Notes under the pieces: model-generated
Databases searched by the model: none
What the model was told of the DNA's origin: nothing
Seen by the model: only the letters and a program-made list of their open reading frames with translations
Position numbers and translations under genes: made by a program
NCBI GenBank assembly: GCA_050259715.1
Contig: JBLNAY010000203.1
Span: 1-64,000, forward strand
Reading direction: 5' to 3'
DNA length: 64,000 nucleotides
Source: Flavisolibacter sp050259715
Lineage (GTDB): Bacteria > Bacteroidota > Bacteroidia > Chitinophagales > Chitinophagaceae
Shown here: one piece after another, positions 53,230 to 62,315 of the stretch
Numbering within the stretch: position 1 is the stretch's first letter
Layout: the number at the start of each line of letters is the position of its first letter

Positions 53230-55692
53230 TTAATCTGCTGCTAATGTAATAGTAGAACTTTCAAGGCCTTCTGAGCTAGCATTCAATTTTATATTGCCAG
53301 GTCTGTTTTGAGATTTAAGTATCACTAAGGCGAGGCCATTATAAACATGGATTTGTGAACCTTTAAATGCTTCATGACTAACTGGATTTCCATTATCCAC
53401 TGCAACGATAGAGGCGCTACCTGAAACTTTAAATTGCACTGAGTTCTTCGCAGCAGGAACTAAGTTCCCATCTTTATCAGTAATCCGTACTGTAATAAAC
53501 ACAAGATCATTATCCCCGAGCCGCACCCTTTTTTTATCCGGGAGTAGCTCTATTCTAGCTGGTTGACCAGCTGTTTTAATTTGCTTTATCAAAACTACAT
53601 GCCCATTCTTACGGCTTACTGCTTTTATAGTACCGGGTTGATATTTAACTCTCCACATTACATGCAGGCTGTCCCCCTGTTTTTTCTGTGTTCCTAAAGA
53701 TTTACCATTTAAAAATAGTTCCACTTCATCTGCATTATTATAATAAGCCCATACATCTACCTGCTGCCCTTGTGTCCAGTTCCAGTGAGGGAACAGGTGC
53801 AAAACCGGTTTTTTCGTCCACTCACTTTGATAGAGGTAATAAACATCTTTTGGAAATCCGGCGAGATCAATAATGCCATAATAAGAACTACGTGCCGGCC
53901 ACTGGTAAGGAACCGGTTCACCGAGGAAATCAAAACCACTCCATACAAAGCAGCCGGCTATAAACTCAAACTTTTTTACTGCTTTCCAGCTTTCCTCGTG
54001 CGAAGCACCCCAGAAAGCATAAGCATTATCATACGCAGTAACTGTATAATCTGGATTACCTTTTGTGAACGGCTTTGCATCCGGTGGCCAGATGCGTGCA
54101 CTATCGGAAGGAAGATCATAGTGACCTCTTGTAGCCAATGCTGATGCCGTTTCAGTTGCAATGAACTTTCCTCCCGTAAAACGCTCCGGCAAAACCGGGT
54201 AGTCAAAAAGCTTATAATTGAATCCAAGTACATCCAAAGCACCTGATTTATAGATATAATTCTTTCCAGGATTATTCTCCGTCAATGCTGATGTGACAGG
54301 ACGCGTAGAATCAACGGATTTAACGATCCTTACCAGGTCCCTGGTTATCGCTACACCAGTGCTATCAAACTGCTCCCTTATTTCATTTCCTATACTCCAG
54401 ATAATCACAGATGGATGATTACGGTCTCTCTTCACCATGTCTTCAAGGTCCTGTTGGTGCCAATCCTTAAAATCTATGCTGTAATCGTATTTATTCTTTT
54501 TCTTCTCCCAGATATCAAAAGCTTCGTCCATAACCAGAAAGCCCATTTTATCACATAAGTCTAACAATTCTGATGCGGGTGGATTATGCGCCGTGCGGAT
54601 AGCATTACATCCCATTTCTTTTAACAGCTTCAATTGCCTTTCAATCGCCCGCACTTTTACGGCCGCTCCCAACGCACCTAAATCATGATGATTACAAACT
54701 CCAAGGATCTTCAAATGCTTACCATTAAGAAAAAAACCTTTTTTGCTATCAAAATAGAAACGGCGAATTCCAAAAGTCGTTTCTGTTCTGTCAATAACAC
54801 GCCCGTTTGAAACAATATTTGTAACGCATCTATATAAAAAAGGCTGCTCAACAGACCATAACTTTGGTTTTTTTATAGTTGTATTCAGCAGGTGAACTAA
54901 TGACGAATCGGTACCTACAGTTATTCTCTTCTGCACTACAGCCACCAGTTTTCCCGAAGGATCAAAAACCTCCTGTTTTAATTGTACCGGGGTCGTCTTA
55001 CCTGTTGTATTAAGAATATTCGTTCCAATTGATAGTGTTGCTTCCTGTGAAATTACATAGGGTGTTTTAATGAAATTCCCCCAATGAGAAACAGCTATGC
55101 TATTAGTGATTTCCAGCCATACTTTCCGGTATATGCCCGATCCGGTGTACCAGCGTGAATTCGGTTGCTCAGAGTTATCAACCCGAACAGCTATAATATT
55201 TTGAGAACCAGCTGGAAAAATAAACCTGCTCACGTCATATTGGAAAGAGCTGTATCCATAAGGTCTTTTTCCTAAAAAATGCCCATTGATCCAGACTTCA
55301 CTATTCCGGTATACTCCATCAAAATTGATATATACTCTTTTGTTTCTGCTATTAACCGGCAGCTGAAACGATTTTCTATACCATCCTATACCTGCAGGCA
55401 ATGCTCCCTGGTTGAAAGTAGTTGGATTTTTTTCATCAAAGCTGCCTTCAATACTCCAGTCATGGGGAAGATCTAACTTTCGCCAGGCCGCATCATCATA
55501 TTTGATGTTCTTTGCCAGGCTATCATCCCCCAGGTAGAACTTCCAATCATTATTGAAATTGATAATCTCACGTTGGGAGCACACTTTGATAGAAACAAAC
55601 AGTAATAAAATAGAAAATATCTTTTTCACTTGCATTTTCCTCATAAGCCATTTTAAAGCCACGTACATCCTTTTTGAATCGTTATTCTCCAT
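53230..55692 (-). CDS. GH2 family beta-galactosidase-like enzyme with DUF4982 and C-terminal Ig domain
   Basis: An 820-residue GH2 enzyme: signal peptide (preceded by about 16 extra residues; the ATG at 55644 or 55635 may be the true start), sugar-binding domain, Ig domain, TIM barrel (about 320-620), then DUF4982 (VDVWAYYNNADEVELFLNGKSLG near 648) and a final Ig-like domain. Acid/base Glu437 in VIIWSIGNEIREQ, nucleophile Glu514 in FIATETASALA. It acts on a terminal beta-sugar of pectin side chains. It follows the heptamer array and is 162 bases upstream of the DUF3826 start. Confidence 0.87.
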   Translation of the reverse strand: MENNDSKRMYVALKWLMRKMQVKKIFSILLLFVSIKVCSQREIINFNNDWKFYLGDDSLAKNIKYDDAAWRKLDLPHDWSIEGSFDEKNPTTFNQGALPAGIGWYRKSFQLPVNSRNKRVYINFDGVYRNSEVWINGHFLGKRPYGYSSFQYDVSRFIFPAGSQNIIAVRVDNSEQPNSRWYTGSGIYRKVWLEITNSIAVSHWGNFIKTPYVISQEATLSIGTNILNTTGKTTPVQLKQEVFDPSGKLVAVVQKRITVGTDSSLVHLLNTTIKKPKLWSVEQPFLYRCVTNIVSNGRVIDRTETTFGIRRFYFDSKKGFFLNGKHLKILGVCNHHDLGALGAAVKVRAIERQLKLLKEMGCNAIRTAHNPPASELLDLCDKMGFLVMDEAFDIWEKKKNKYDYSIDFKDWHQQDLEDMVKRDRNHPSVIIWSIGNEIREQFDSTGVAITRDLVRIVKSVDSTRPVTSALTENNPGKNYIYKSGALDVLGFNYKLFDYPVLPERFTGGKFIATETASALATRGHYDLPSDSARIWPPDAKPFTKGNPDYTVTAYDNAYAFWGASHEESWKAVKKFEFIAGCFVWSGFDFLGEPVPYQWPARSSYYGIIDLAGFPKDVYYLYQSEWTKKPVLHLFPHWNWTQGQQVDVWAYYNNADEVELFLNGKSLGTQKKQGDSLHVMWRVKYQPGTIKAVSRKNGHVVLIKQIKTAGQPARIELLPDKKRVRLGDNDLVFITVRITDKDGNLVPAAKNSVQFKVSGSASIVAVDNGNPVSHEAFKGSQIHVYNGLALVILKSQNRPGNIKLNASSEGLESSTITLAAD

Positions 55693-55746
55693 TAAGATAA
55701 AAATAGAGTTTTCACAGTCGATGAATAAAGTTCCGATGGTCCCATT

Positions 55747-55849
55747 ACGCAGTTAGTATGGAGTTTGTATGGGGTTTGTACGGAGTTTGCATGGGGTAAA
55801 GCCGTTCTAAAGCCGTTCATACTCCATGCAAACTCCATAGTAACTGCGT
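55747..55849. repeat. Inverted heptamer array, 11-bp period, double GCCGTTC core (copy 2)
   Basis: Units at 55747 ACGCAGT, 55758 ATGGAGT, 55769 ATGGGGT, 55780 ACGGAGT and 55791 ATGGGGT; then GCCGTTC twice (55801 and 55812); then 55821 ACTCCAT, 55832 ACTCCAT and 55843 ACTGCGT. All starts within an arm are 11 bases apart with mostly TTGT/TTGC or GCAA/AGTA spacers. The outermost units ACGCAGT and ACTGCGT are exact reverse complements. It fills the gap between the isomerase gene and the GH2 gene, in the same orientation relative to the downstream gene as copy 1. Confidence 0.9.
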
Positions 55850-55903
55850 GATAATTCCTTAAATAATCCATATCCATATTCTTAACTCTAAAGAAAATTC
55901 AGA

Positions 55904-57334
55904 TCAGCATACCTGAATTACATCCATGTTCAGCAAGGCTCCTAATTTTTCAATCTTAGCGGCAATATGTCCAACTCCCACAGCACAGTGATGGGCAGGG
56001 CCATAGCTATTCCAGGTGTTTACAAATGCTCTTGCCCCTATAGAGAATTTATAACGGCTATTAGTATTCCCAATCTGCAGGATGGGTCCCGCTACAGACT
56101 CTGCCTCCGCTACAAGTAACATTAATTTTCCTCCCTGTTGTTCAACAACAGAGAGCAAGGTTACAGGACCATTCCTCACACTCATCTCAACTGAAAGACC
56201 ACTTCCTACTTTGCCATGGTAAACCTGTAGCGGACGCACCTTCGTTTTACCTTCAGCAATGGCAATATGACCCGGTCCATCATGGCCCATAAGTACCACA
56301 TCTTCTTTAAAGTCCATAGCATAATATTCTGTGAAGGAACCTCCGGCACCAAAGGAATCCATGATTTTCATCGCTTGCGCATTCTTTATCTCGTACTCTC
56401 CAGCCACAGGAATTCCCCTGCCTGTAAGTAAAGAATTGCCCAGGATGATTGAACTAATAGTATCCTCGTTATCCAAATTCCCGCTTCCTTTATAATAATA
56501 AGCAAGGGAACCTAACTTATATTGTTCAACCAGCAGGTCGAGGGCTACAGAAGTTCTCGCAGCTCTTTCCAATTCACCCAATGAACAATCTTCCTGCACA
56601 TCAAAAGATTCATAAAATAACTTTACTCTTTCTTTAACTTGTCCATCATTGACTTCTTTACGGAGCGCAGCTAATTCATCTACTTCCAGGAGTTCTATGT
56701 GACCTCCAAAAGCGGCATATTGTAATGTAAGATCGCTATAGATATCCAGCATACCGCTGTAATAATGGCCAAGGCAACCCAGTCGGTTGTTCGCCATTAT
56801 ATTTGCGACTTTAGCTGCTTCCACCCATTCTTTTATTTCATTCCAGCACGCTTCATCATTTTCAAGAGTTCCGGTTACCTGGTGGAACTTTATCCCTGTT
56901 CTTTTAAATACATTGGCTATCTCCGGAACAGGGCATGGAGAACAGAAGGCCAGCCACTCTCCTGTCATTTTCGTACGATCGTTCATCTTATTGAAAGTTG
57001 AATAATCTATAGCATCAGATGGAGATAGATTCAATATTATAACCGGGACTTTTGCCCTTTGCACTACCGGTAAAACAGTTGATGATAAAGCATAAGTGGT
57101 GACATAAAGAAAGATAACATCAACATCGTTGATTCGGAATTGCTTACCTGCCTCGAAAGCTTTTTCTGTTGTATCAACCAAACCAACATTAATAATGTCT
57201 GGATGAATTGATGAAAGCTTTTGATGTACCGTTTCAAGGTATCCTTCTAATCTTTCTTTTAATTCTGCAAATTGTTCCCAGTAAGCATCCAGTCCTATTC
57301 CAAATAATCCTATTTTCAAAGATGAGGATTGCAT
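55904..57334 (-). CDS. L-arabinose/L-fucose isomerase-family protein
   Basis: A 476-residue cytoplasmic protein with the AraA/FucI layout: KIGLFGIGLDAYWEQF at the N-terminus, VDVIFLYVTTYALSSTVLP near 75, NRLGCLGHYYSGMLDIYSD near 180, FGAGGSFTEYYAMDF near 330 (metal-ligand Glu region) and LMGHDGPGHIAIAEGKTKV near 345 (His region), then HHCAVGVGH near the end. The family interconverts aldoses and ketoses. L-arabinose or L-fucose released by the exported glycosidases is a plausible substrate, but the sequence alone does not settle it. Only 15 bases separate it from the upstream propeller gene. Confidence 0.85.
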   Translation of the reverse strand: MQSSSLKIGLFGIGLDAYWEQFAELKERLEGYLETVHQKLSSIHPDIINVGLVDTTEKAFEAGKQFRINDVDVIFLYVTTYALSSTVLPVVQRAKVPVIILNLSPSDAIDYSTFNKMNDRTKMTGEWLAFCSPCPVPEIANVFKRTGIKFHQVTGTLENDEACWNEIKEWVEAAKVANIMANNRLGCLGHYYSGMLDIYSDLTLQYAAFGGHIELLEVDELAALRKEVNDGQVKERVKLFYESFDVQEDCSLGELERAARTSVALDLLVEQYKLGSLAYYYKGSGNLDNEDTISSIILGNSLLTGRGIPVAGEYEIKNAQAMKIMDSFGAGGSFTEYYAMDFKEDVVLMGHDGPGHIAIAEGKTKVRPLQVYHGKVGSGLSVEMSVRNGPVTLLSVVEQQGGKLMLLVAEAESVAGPILQIGNTNSRYKFSIGARAFVNTWNSYGPAHHCAVGVGHIAAKIEKLGALLNMDVIQVC

Positions 57335-57349
57335 AAGATTTTTAGGGTG

Positions 57350-58468
57350 TTAATTTGGCGAACCTACAAAATGAACACTACTCCTACCAAGGTCCTTTGA
57401 TGTAGCAACTGCAATGCCTCTTTGTTGCTTCTTATTAACAGCATTATAGAAGTGATATACTACACCCTTATGTTTTACAACCAGTGATTTGTGTGCATAC
57501 ATATCATCGTAAGGTTCTGATGACTCAATTAAGTTATCGCCGGTCCAATCGGTCCAGTGAACAAGATCGTAAGAAGACGCAAAACGATTAAAGGCACCCT
57601 TCCGATCCTGCCAGAAAGCTCCATAATAGAACATCACCCATAGATTTCGAATTTTTTGAATAACAGGATCACCTGTAATACCAACCGGGTGATGAACAAT
57701 CGGTTCTGTATGCATTCTCTTCCAGTTTACCATATCATTTGAAACAGCCATACCTATTCGTTCGAACCATCTTGTTTTTTTGTTGTCTTTTGCCGTATCT
57801 CCATTTGCATTATAAAACATAACAAAGGGATATCCAGTTGCTTTTTTCTTGTCCCAAATCACACTGCTCTTGTATTCTTTCTTATTTTCCCACCATCTCA
57901 CATCGTTATCTATAGATGTGAGAACAGGATTTCCTAAACGTTGCCATTCGTGAGGGATTTCAGGACTAGTTGAAGTAAAGGCCATTCCTATTGAAAGTAG
58001 CCCTGCTTCATATCCCTTTTCCTTTCCACCAAAATAGCTCATCCAATATTTGTTCTGATATTTCTTAATCTTATAACTACCTGCCCACTTCGTATTAACC
58101 AGGGAAAGATATCCCGCTTTTTGATTTGCATCCCATTGAGTACTGTCATTACTGAATGAGAGAATTTTACCGAGTGTCTTCCAATGAAGCAGATCTTTAC
58201 TACTGGCCAAAAAAGTTTGGTAGCCGCGACCATCGAATAAAATATAAGACATGTACCACATTTTACCGTTTCGGAATATTGTCGGGCAATCAATCTTTTG
58301 GCTATCAGAAGTTGGCACTATAACGAGCCCATACTTATATGGAGTCTTCACTTCATTGTAAACAGCTTGCATCTTTTCTTGAGAAACGGCATGGTCTATA
58401 GCCTGTCCGAATGCACCGGAGTGAATAACTGCAAACAAAAGTGACAGCCAAAGTAGTTTTCTGCTCAT
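57350..58468 (-). CDS. Exported five-bladed beta-propeller glycosidase-like protein (GH43/GH130-like)
   Basis: A 372-residue protein with signal peptide (MSRKLLWLSLLFAVIHSGAFG/Q). Propeller blades can be followed: KIDCPTIFRNGKMWYMSYIL near 58, ASSKDLLHWKTLGK near 88, KYWMSYFGGKEKGYEAGLLS near 140, NDMVNWKRMHTEPIV near 245, GDPVIQKIRNLWVMFYYGAFW near 265 and DDMYAHKSLVVKHKGVVYHFYNA near 323. It is near GH43, GH32 or GH130 in fold; Asp in IDCPT and Asp in TGDPVI are candidate catalytic residues. Substrate unknown. Stop overlaps by ATGA with the end of the GH78 gene upstream. Confidence 0.7.
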   Translation of the reverse strand: MSRKLLWLSLLFAVIHSGAFGQAIDHAVSQEKMQAVYNEVKTPYKYGLVIVPTSDSQKIDCPTIFRNGKMWYMSYILFDGRGYQTFLASSKDLLHWKTLGKILSFSNDSTQWDANQKAGYLSLVNTKWAGSYKIKKYQNKYWMSYFGGKEKGYEAGLLSIGMAFTSTSPEIPHEWQRLGNPVLTSIDNDVRWWENKKEYKSSVIWDKKKATGYPFVMFYNANGDTAKDNKKTRWFERIGMAVSNDMVNWKRMHTEPIVHHPVGITGDPVIQKIRNLWVMFYYGAFWQDRKGAFNRFASSYDLVHWTDWTGDNLIESSEPYDDMYAHKSLVVKHKGVVYHFYNAVNKKQQRGIAVATSKDLGRSSVHFVGSPN

Positions 58469-61272
58469 TGTTTTTTTGTAACAACTCTTTCGTTAAAATT
58501 TCTTCCACTTACATTAAAAATATAACTGCCTGAACCAACCAGCACCTTCAACTTCCCGTTTTCTGTACCTTGTACTACAACATTTTTGTTTGTGATAACA
58601 CTTGTATTATTCACTTGTACCTGGGAGAGGGTATCTGCAGGCAAGTAAACAATCGCCGTAGTGTTTACAGGTATTTGCACATGCAATTGAAAGCTCGTTG
58701 TTGTCTTATTCCAGTCAGAACGAATCAAACCATAAGGACATTCATAAGATGATTTGACATAATTAATATCCCTCACAAGCTGCGGGTTAATTGAAATGTT
58801 TTTATATCCAACAGAACCATCTTGCTGGTTAATACCTCCAAGTGCACTATAGAACCATTCCATTAAATGTCCAAGCATCAGGTGATTATTAGATACTAAA
58901 GGAGAAGCTGTCCATGATTCTGTTAAAGCAGTAGCTCCCTTTGCTATTTGATACCCATAGCCGGGGACATCCATCCTGCTATTCATGTCATAAATCACAT
59001 CAGAACGGCCTTCCTGTTGTAGCACTTGCAAAAGATATCTATAACCAATATCACCTGAAGTGAGGCTGTTATTTCTTTTACGAATATCTCTTACAATATT
59101 GTCAACTACCGCCTGGCGAAATTCTGATGGTACCAAATTCATGTAAACAGCCATAGCATTTGCGGTTTGACTGCCAGTACCATATTCCAATTTTTCCTTG
59201 TTGAAAAATGTTTTATTAAATGCCTCTTTAACTTCTTTTGCTTTTTTGGCAAAGAGATCACTTTCCTCACTTTTGCCAAGTACGGCGGCAACCTGGCTCA
59301 TTATATTTAAATCATAATAATAAATAGCAGTTGCAGTTATTCCCATTGCTGTTAATTGGGCAAGCCCCTGGCGTGCCGGGCCAAGATCGTACCAATCGCC
59401 TAATCCAAAAGAAAGAATGTTCTCCTTCGCTCTCGTTTGCAGGTACGAGACATAACGCTTCATCATTGAATAGTTCTCCCGCAATACATCCACATCGCCA
59501 TACCATTGATATAAATACCAGGGTGTGATAACACCTGCGCTCCCCCATTCGGGTGACTCGAGGAAAATGCCATCCATGAAGTCCATTATAACATATAATG
59601 GTGCATATTCAGGAATAGAGCCATCACTTGCCTGAGCCGTGCGTATGTCGGAAAGAGTTTTTTTAAAGTATCGAAGTATATCATAGTTGTAGCGGATAGA
59701 ATTACCCATCAAATGCACTTGCTCTAACCAACCTAACTTCTCCCTGTGGGGACAATCTGTGAGTACACTTTGCATGTTGCTTCGGATGGACCAGTCAATA
59801 AGATCTCTTGTCCTGTTGAATAGGGAATTAGAGCATGAAAAAGTACCTACCTGTTCAGCTGCAGTTCGAGTGTGCAGCCCTTTTAAATCAAGAACCACAG
59901 CGGTGTTTTTACTGTTTGAATATCCACGTGGCACACTCTGTTCTAACTGGAGGTACCTGAAGCCATAATATGAAAATTCAGGATGCCATGTTTCTATTCC
60001 TTCTCCTTTGAGTATATAGGTAAAGTACACAGGGCTGCCTGTGGCTTTCTGACTAACAGTACCATCTTCCTTGAGTAACTCACCCGGAATGATCTTCACA
60101 GTGTCACCCCTTTTTCCTTTTACTTTGATTAAGGGAATTCCGGAAGCATTCTGTCCAAGGTCGTAGACATACACCCTATCATTTAGAGCTTTGATTTTAT
60201 GAGGATTAAGAGTATCCATAATCTTCACAGCATCCGCTTTCTGTGAAAACAATGCAGGTGGCCCATCTACAACAACAACTTGTTTCCAGTTTGTTGAATT
60301 GAACGAATTTGTATTCCAGCCTCTTTGTTCCAGTGAAGCATTATAGTCCTCTCCACCATAAATACTGGAAAATGTAACTGGCCCAGATGAAGTCCTCCAA
60401 CTTTGATCACTTATAACATTCGTTGTTTTTCCATCTTTATATTCAATATAGAGCCGGCAAATCAATTTCGGAAAGCCAAATGCGCCCGTATGCTTTCTAT
60501 AACGTTGCCGTGGCATAAAATACAATCCATTACCAAGTTGTACACCAAGTACATTTATTCCTTTTTTTAGGTTATTGGTCACGTCAAAAGGCACGTATAG
60601 TGCTTCTTTATCGTACTTCGTCCAGCCCGGATCAAGGAAATGATCGCCTACCTTTTTACCATTTACACTCAGGTCAAAATGGCCTAAGCCACAGATAAAA
60701 ATTGTGGCTCTTGCAACAGGTGATTTCAATGCAAATTCTTTCCTGAATATGGGTAAAACTTCTTTAACATTTGCTCCCTTGCCGCTGCCTTTTCCATGTT
60801 CAGCCGGGATGGTGATCAATGAATCAGGAATTTTTTCATATGCAATCCATTTAGCGCCTGCCCAATCATCTTTTTTGAAAATACCTACCTGGAAATAAGA
60901 GATCTTACTCCATGCAGATTGATGACCTTTATTATCCCATGTCATTACCTTCCAGTAATAAGTGTTGGCAGGAACAAGTGTCTTACCGGAATATTGAATG
61001 TTTATGGATTGATCCGACAGGGTCTTCTTACTGTCCCACACCTCACCATTATTATTTTTCAACCGGGAAATATCCTTTGATATTATAATCCTATATGCTT
61101 TTTGTAATATTCCTCTCCCATTTGACAGTAGTTGCCAACTAAACAAAGGTTGTGTTGCTTCAACTCCCAATGGGTTCTCTTCATTTTCACATTTCAATTT
61201 CATAACAGAAAAAGATTGTGAAAACAAGTCACCGGATATAAATAAAAGCAATATAAAAATCCAATTCCTCAT
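58465..61272 (-). CDS. GH78 alpha-L-rhamnosidase, exported (935 residues)
   Basis: A full-length GH78 enzyme. Signal peptide ends near GDLFS/Q. The N-terminal Ig-like domain starts LKCENEENPLGVEATQPLFSW (about 28-48). Two beta-sandwich domains are followed by the catalytic (alpha/alpha)6 barrel with signature LTDCPHREKLGWLEQVHLMG near 503-522 and GATALTESWTASP near 770, then the C-terminal beta domain. The EKLGW-LEQ variant lacks the Gly-Asp that follows Trp in the 31.6 kb copy, so linkage preference may differ. Stop overlaps the propeller gene start by 4 bases. Confidence 0.92.
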   Translation of the reverse strand: MRNWIFILLLFISGDLFSQSFSVMKLKCENEENPLGVEATQPLFSWQLLSNGRGILQKAYRIIISKDISRLKNNNGEVWDSKKTLSDQSINIQYSGKTLVPANTYYWKVMTWDNKGHQSAWSKISYFQVGIFKKDDWAGAKWIAYEKIPDSLITIPAEHGKGSGKGANVKEVLPIFRKEFALKSPVARATIFICGLGHFDLSVNGKKVGDHFLDPGWTKYDKEALYVPFDVTNNLKKGINVLGVQLGNGLYFMPRQRYRKHTGAFGFPKLICRLYIEYKDGKTTNVISDQSWRTSSGPVTFSSIYGGEDYNASLEQRGWNTNSFNSTNWKQVVVVDGPPALFSQKADAVKIMDTLNPHKIKALNDRVYVYDLGQNASGIPLIKVKGKRGDTVKIIPGELLKEDGTVSQKATGSPVYFTYILKGEGIETWHPEFSYYGFRYLQLEQSVPRGYSNSKNTAVVLDLKGLHTRTAAEQVGTFSCSNSLFNRTRDLIDWSIRSNMQSVLTDCPHREKLGWLEQVHLMGNSIRYNYDILRYFKKTLSDIRTAQASDGSIPEYAPLYVIMDFMDGIFLESPEWGSAGVITPWYLYQWYGDVDVLRENYSMMKRYVSYLQTRAKENILSFGLGDWYDLGPARQGLAQLTAMGITATAIYYYDLNIMSQVAAVLGKSEESDLFAKKAKEVKEAFNKTFFNKEKLEYGTGSQTANAMAVYMNLVPSEFRQAVVDNIVRDIRKRNNSLTSGDIGYRYLLQVLQQEGRSDVIYDMNSRMDVPGYGYQIAKGATALTESWTASPLVSNNHLMLGHLMEWFYSALGGINQQDGSVGYKNISINPQLVRDINYVKSSYECPYGLIRSDWNKTTTSFQLHVQIPVNTTAIVYLPADTLSQVQVNNTSVITNKNVVVQGTENGKLKVLVGSGSYIFNVSGRNFNERVVTKKQ

Positions 61273-61287
61273 GAAAATATTGCAGGT

Positions 61288-62304
61288 TTAATTCATTTCT
61301 ACAGTTGCCTTAATCACTCCCGTTTCAGCTTTTAACCAACTTGGGAACTCAGTTTTTACCTGTTCAAATTGCACCCGGTGAGTTATATACGTTGTAGGTT
61401 TCACTAAACCTTTTTTCATGCAATTAATTACATGTTGAAAATCCTCCATGGTAGCATTGCGGCTACTCATTAAAGTGCCTTCTCTTTTATGAAATTCAGG
61501 GTGACTAAAAGTAATTTCATCTTTTTGCAATCCCACCAGGACATACCTTGCACCATGTGCCATAAATCGAAATGAATTATTAATTGCTTTCTGACTTCCT
61601 GTAGCATCAATAACCACTGTTGGCATATCCCCATTAGTGATTACTTTAAGTTGCTCTAAAGCATCAGTTTCTATAGGGTTGACAGTAAATGGAACATTTA
61701 ATTTCTCTTTACAGAAATTCAGTCGATTATCATTAATGTCTATAATAATCACCCTTCCACCCGAAATGCGTGCAAATTCAGCTATTCCCAATCCTATAGG
61801 TCCTGCTCCAACAACAAGCACGAACTCTCCCTCTTTTACACCGGCTCTCCTGACACCGTGGGCACCAATGGCAAGTGGTTCAACGAGGCTCAATTCATCA
61901 AAGCTTAATCCTTCACCATGCAACAATGAATAAGAAGGAACAGATAAAAATTCAGCGAATCCCCCATTGATGTGAACACCACATACCTTGATATCTGTAC
62001 AACAATTCGGTAAACCGGAACGACACGCAATGCAATTACCACAATAGAAGTACGGTATAAAAGTGACTCTTTCTCCCAGCTGAAAACCGTCAGCACCTTC
62101 TGCTTCAATAAGTTCTCCCGCAAGTTCATGTCCGAGTATCCTCGGGTATTCGAAATAAGGCTGTGTACCTTCAAATGCATGCAGATCAGTGCCACAAATT
62201 CCTATCCGCTTAATTTTAATTATTGCTTGCCCTTTTTCCAGAACAGGTCTTTGCCTTTCTTCATAACAAAATTCACCCGGTTTGCTACATACTAAAGTCT
62301 TCAT
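61288..62304 (-). CDS. Zinc-dependent medium-chain alcohol/polyol dehydrogenase
   Basis: A 338-residue cytoplasmic MDR dehydrogenase. Catalytic zinc ligands: RIGICGTDLHAFEG (Cys near 38) and RILGHELAGELIEAEG (His-Glu near 58-59). Structural zinc site: CGNCIACRSGLPNCC (near 88-102). Rossmann motif VVGAGPIGLGIAEFA near 164. The type oxidises sugar alcohols, L-threonine or sugar acids (L-galactonate or L-fuconate dehydrogenase-like enzymes); no diagnostic residue fixes the substrate. It sits between GH78 and GH2 genes, suggesting use of a released deoxysugar or its acid. AATAAAT lies upstream of the start. Confidence 0.85.
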   Translation of the reverse strand: MKTLVCSKPGEFCYEERQRPVLEKGQAIIKIKRIGICGTDLHAFEGTQPYFEYPRILGHELAGELIEAEGADGFQLGERVTFIPYFYCGNCIACRSGLPNCCTDIKVCGVHINGGFAEFLSVPSYSLLHGEGLSFDELSLVEPLAIGAHGVRRAGVKEGEFVLVVGAGPIGLGIAEFARISGGRVIIIDINDNRLNFCKEKLNVPFTVNPIETDALEQLKVITNGDMPTVVIDATGSQKAINNSFRFMAHGARYVLVGLQKDEITFSHPEFHKREGTLMSSRNATMEDFQHVINCMKKGLVKPTTYITHRVQFEQVKTEFPSWLKAETGVIKATVEMN

Positions 62305-62315
62305 CTATTATTCAT

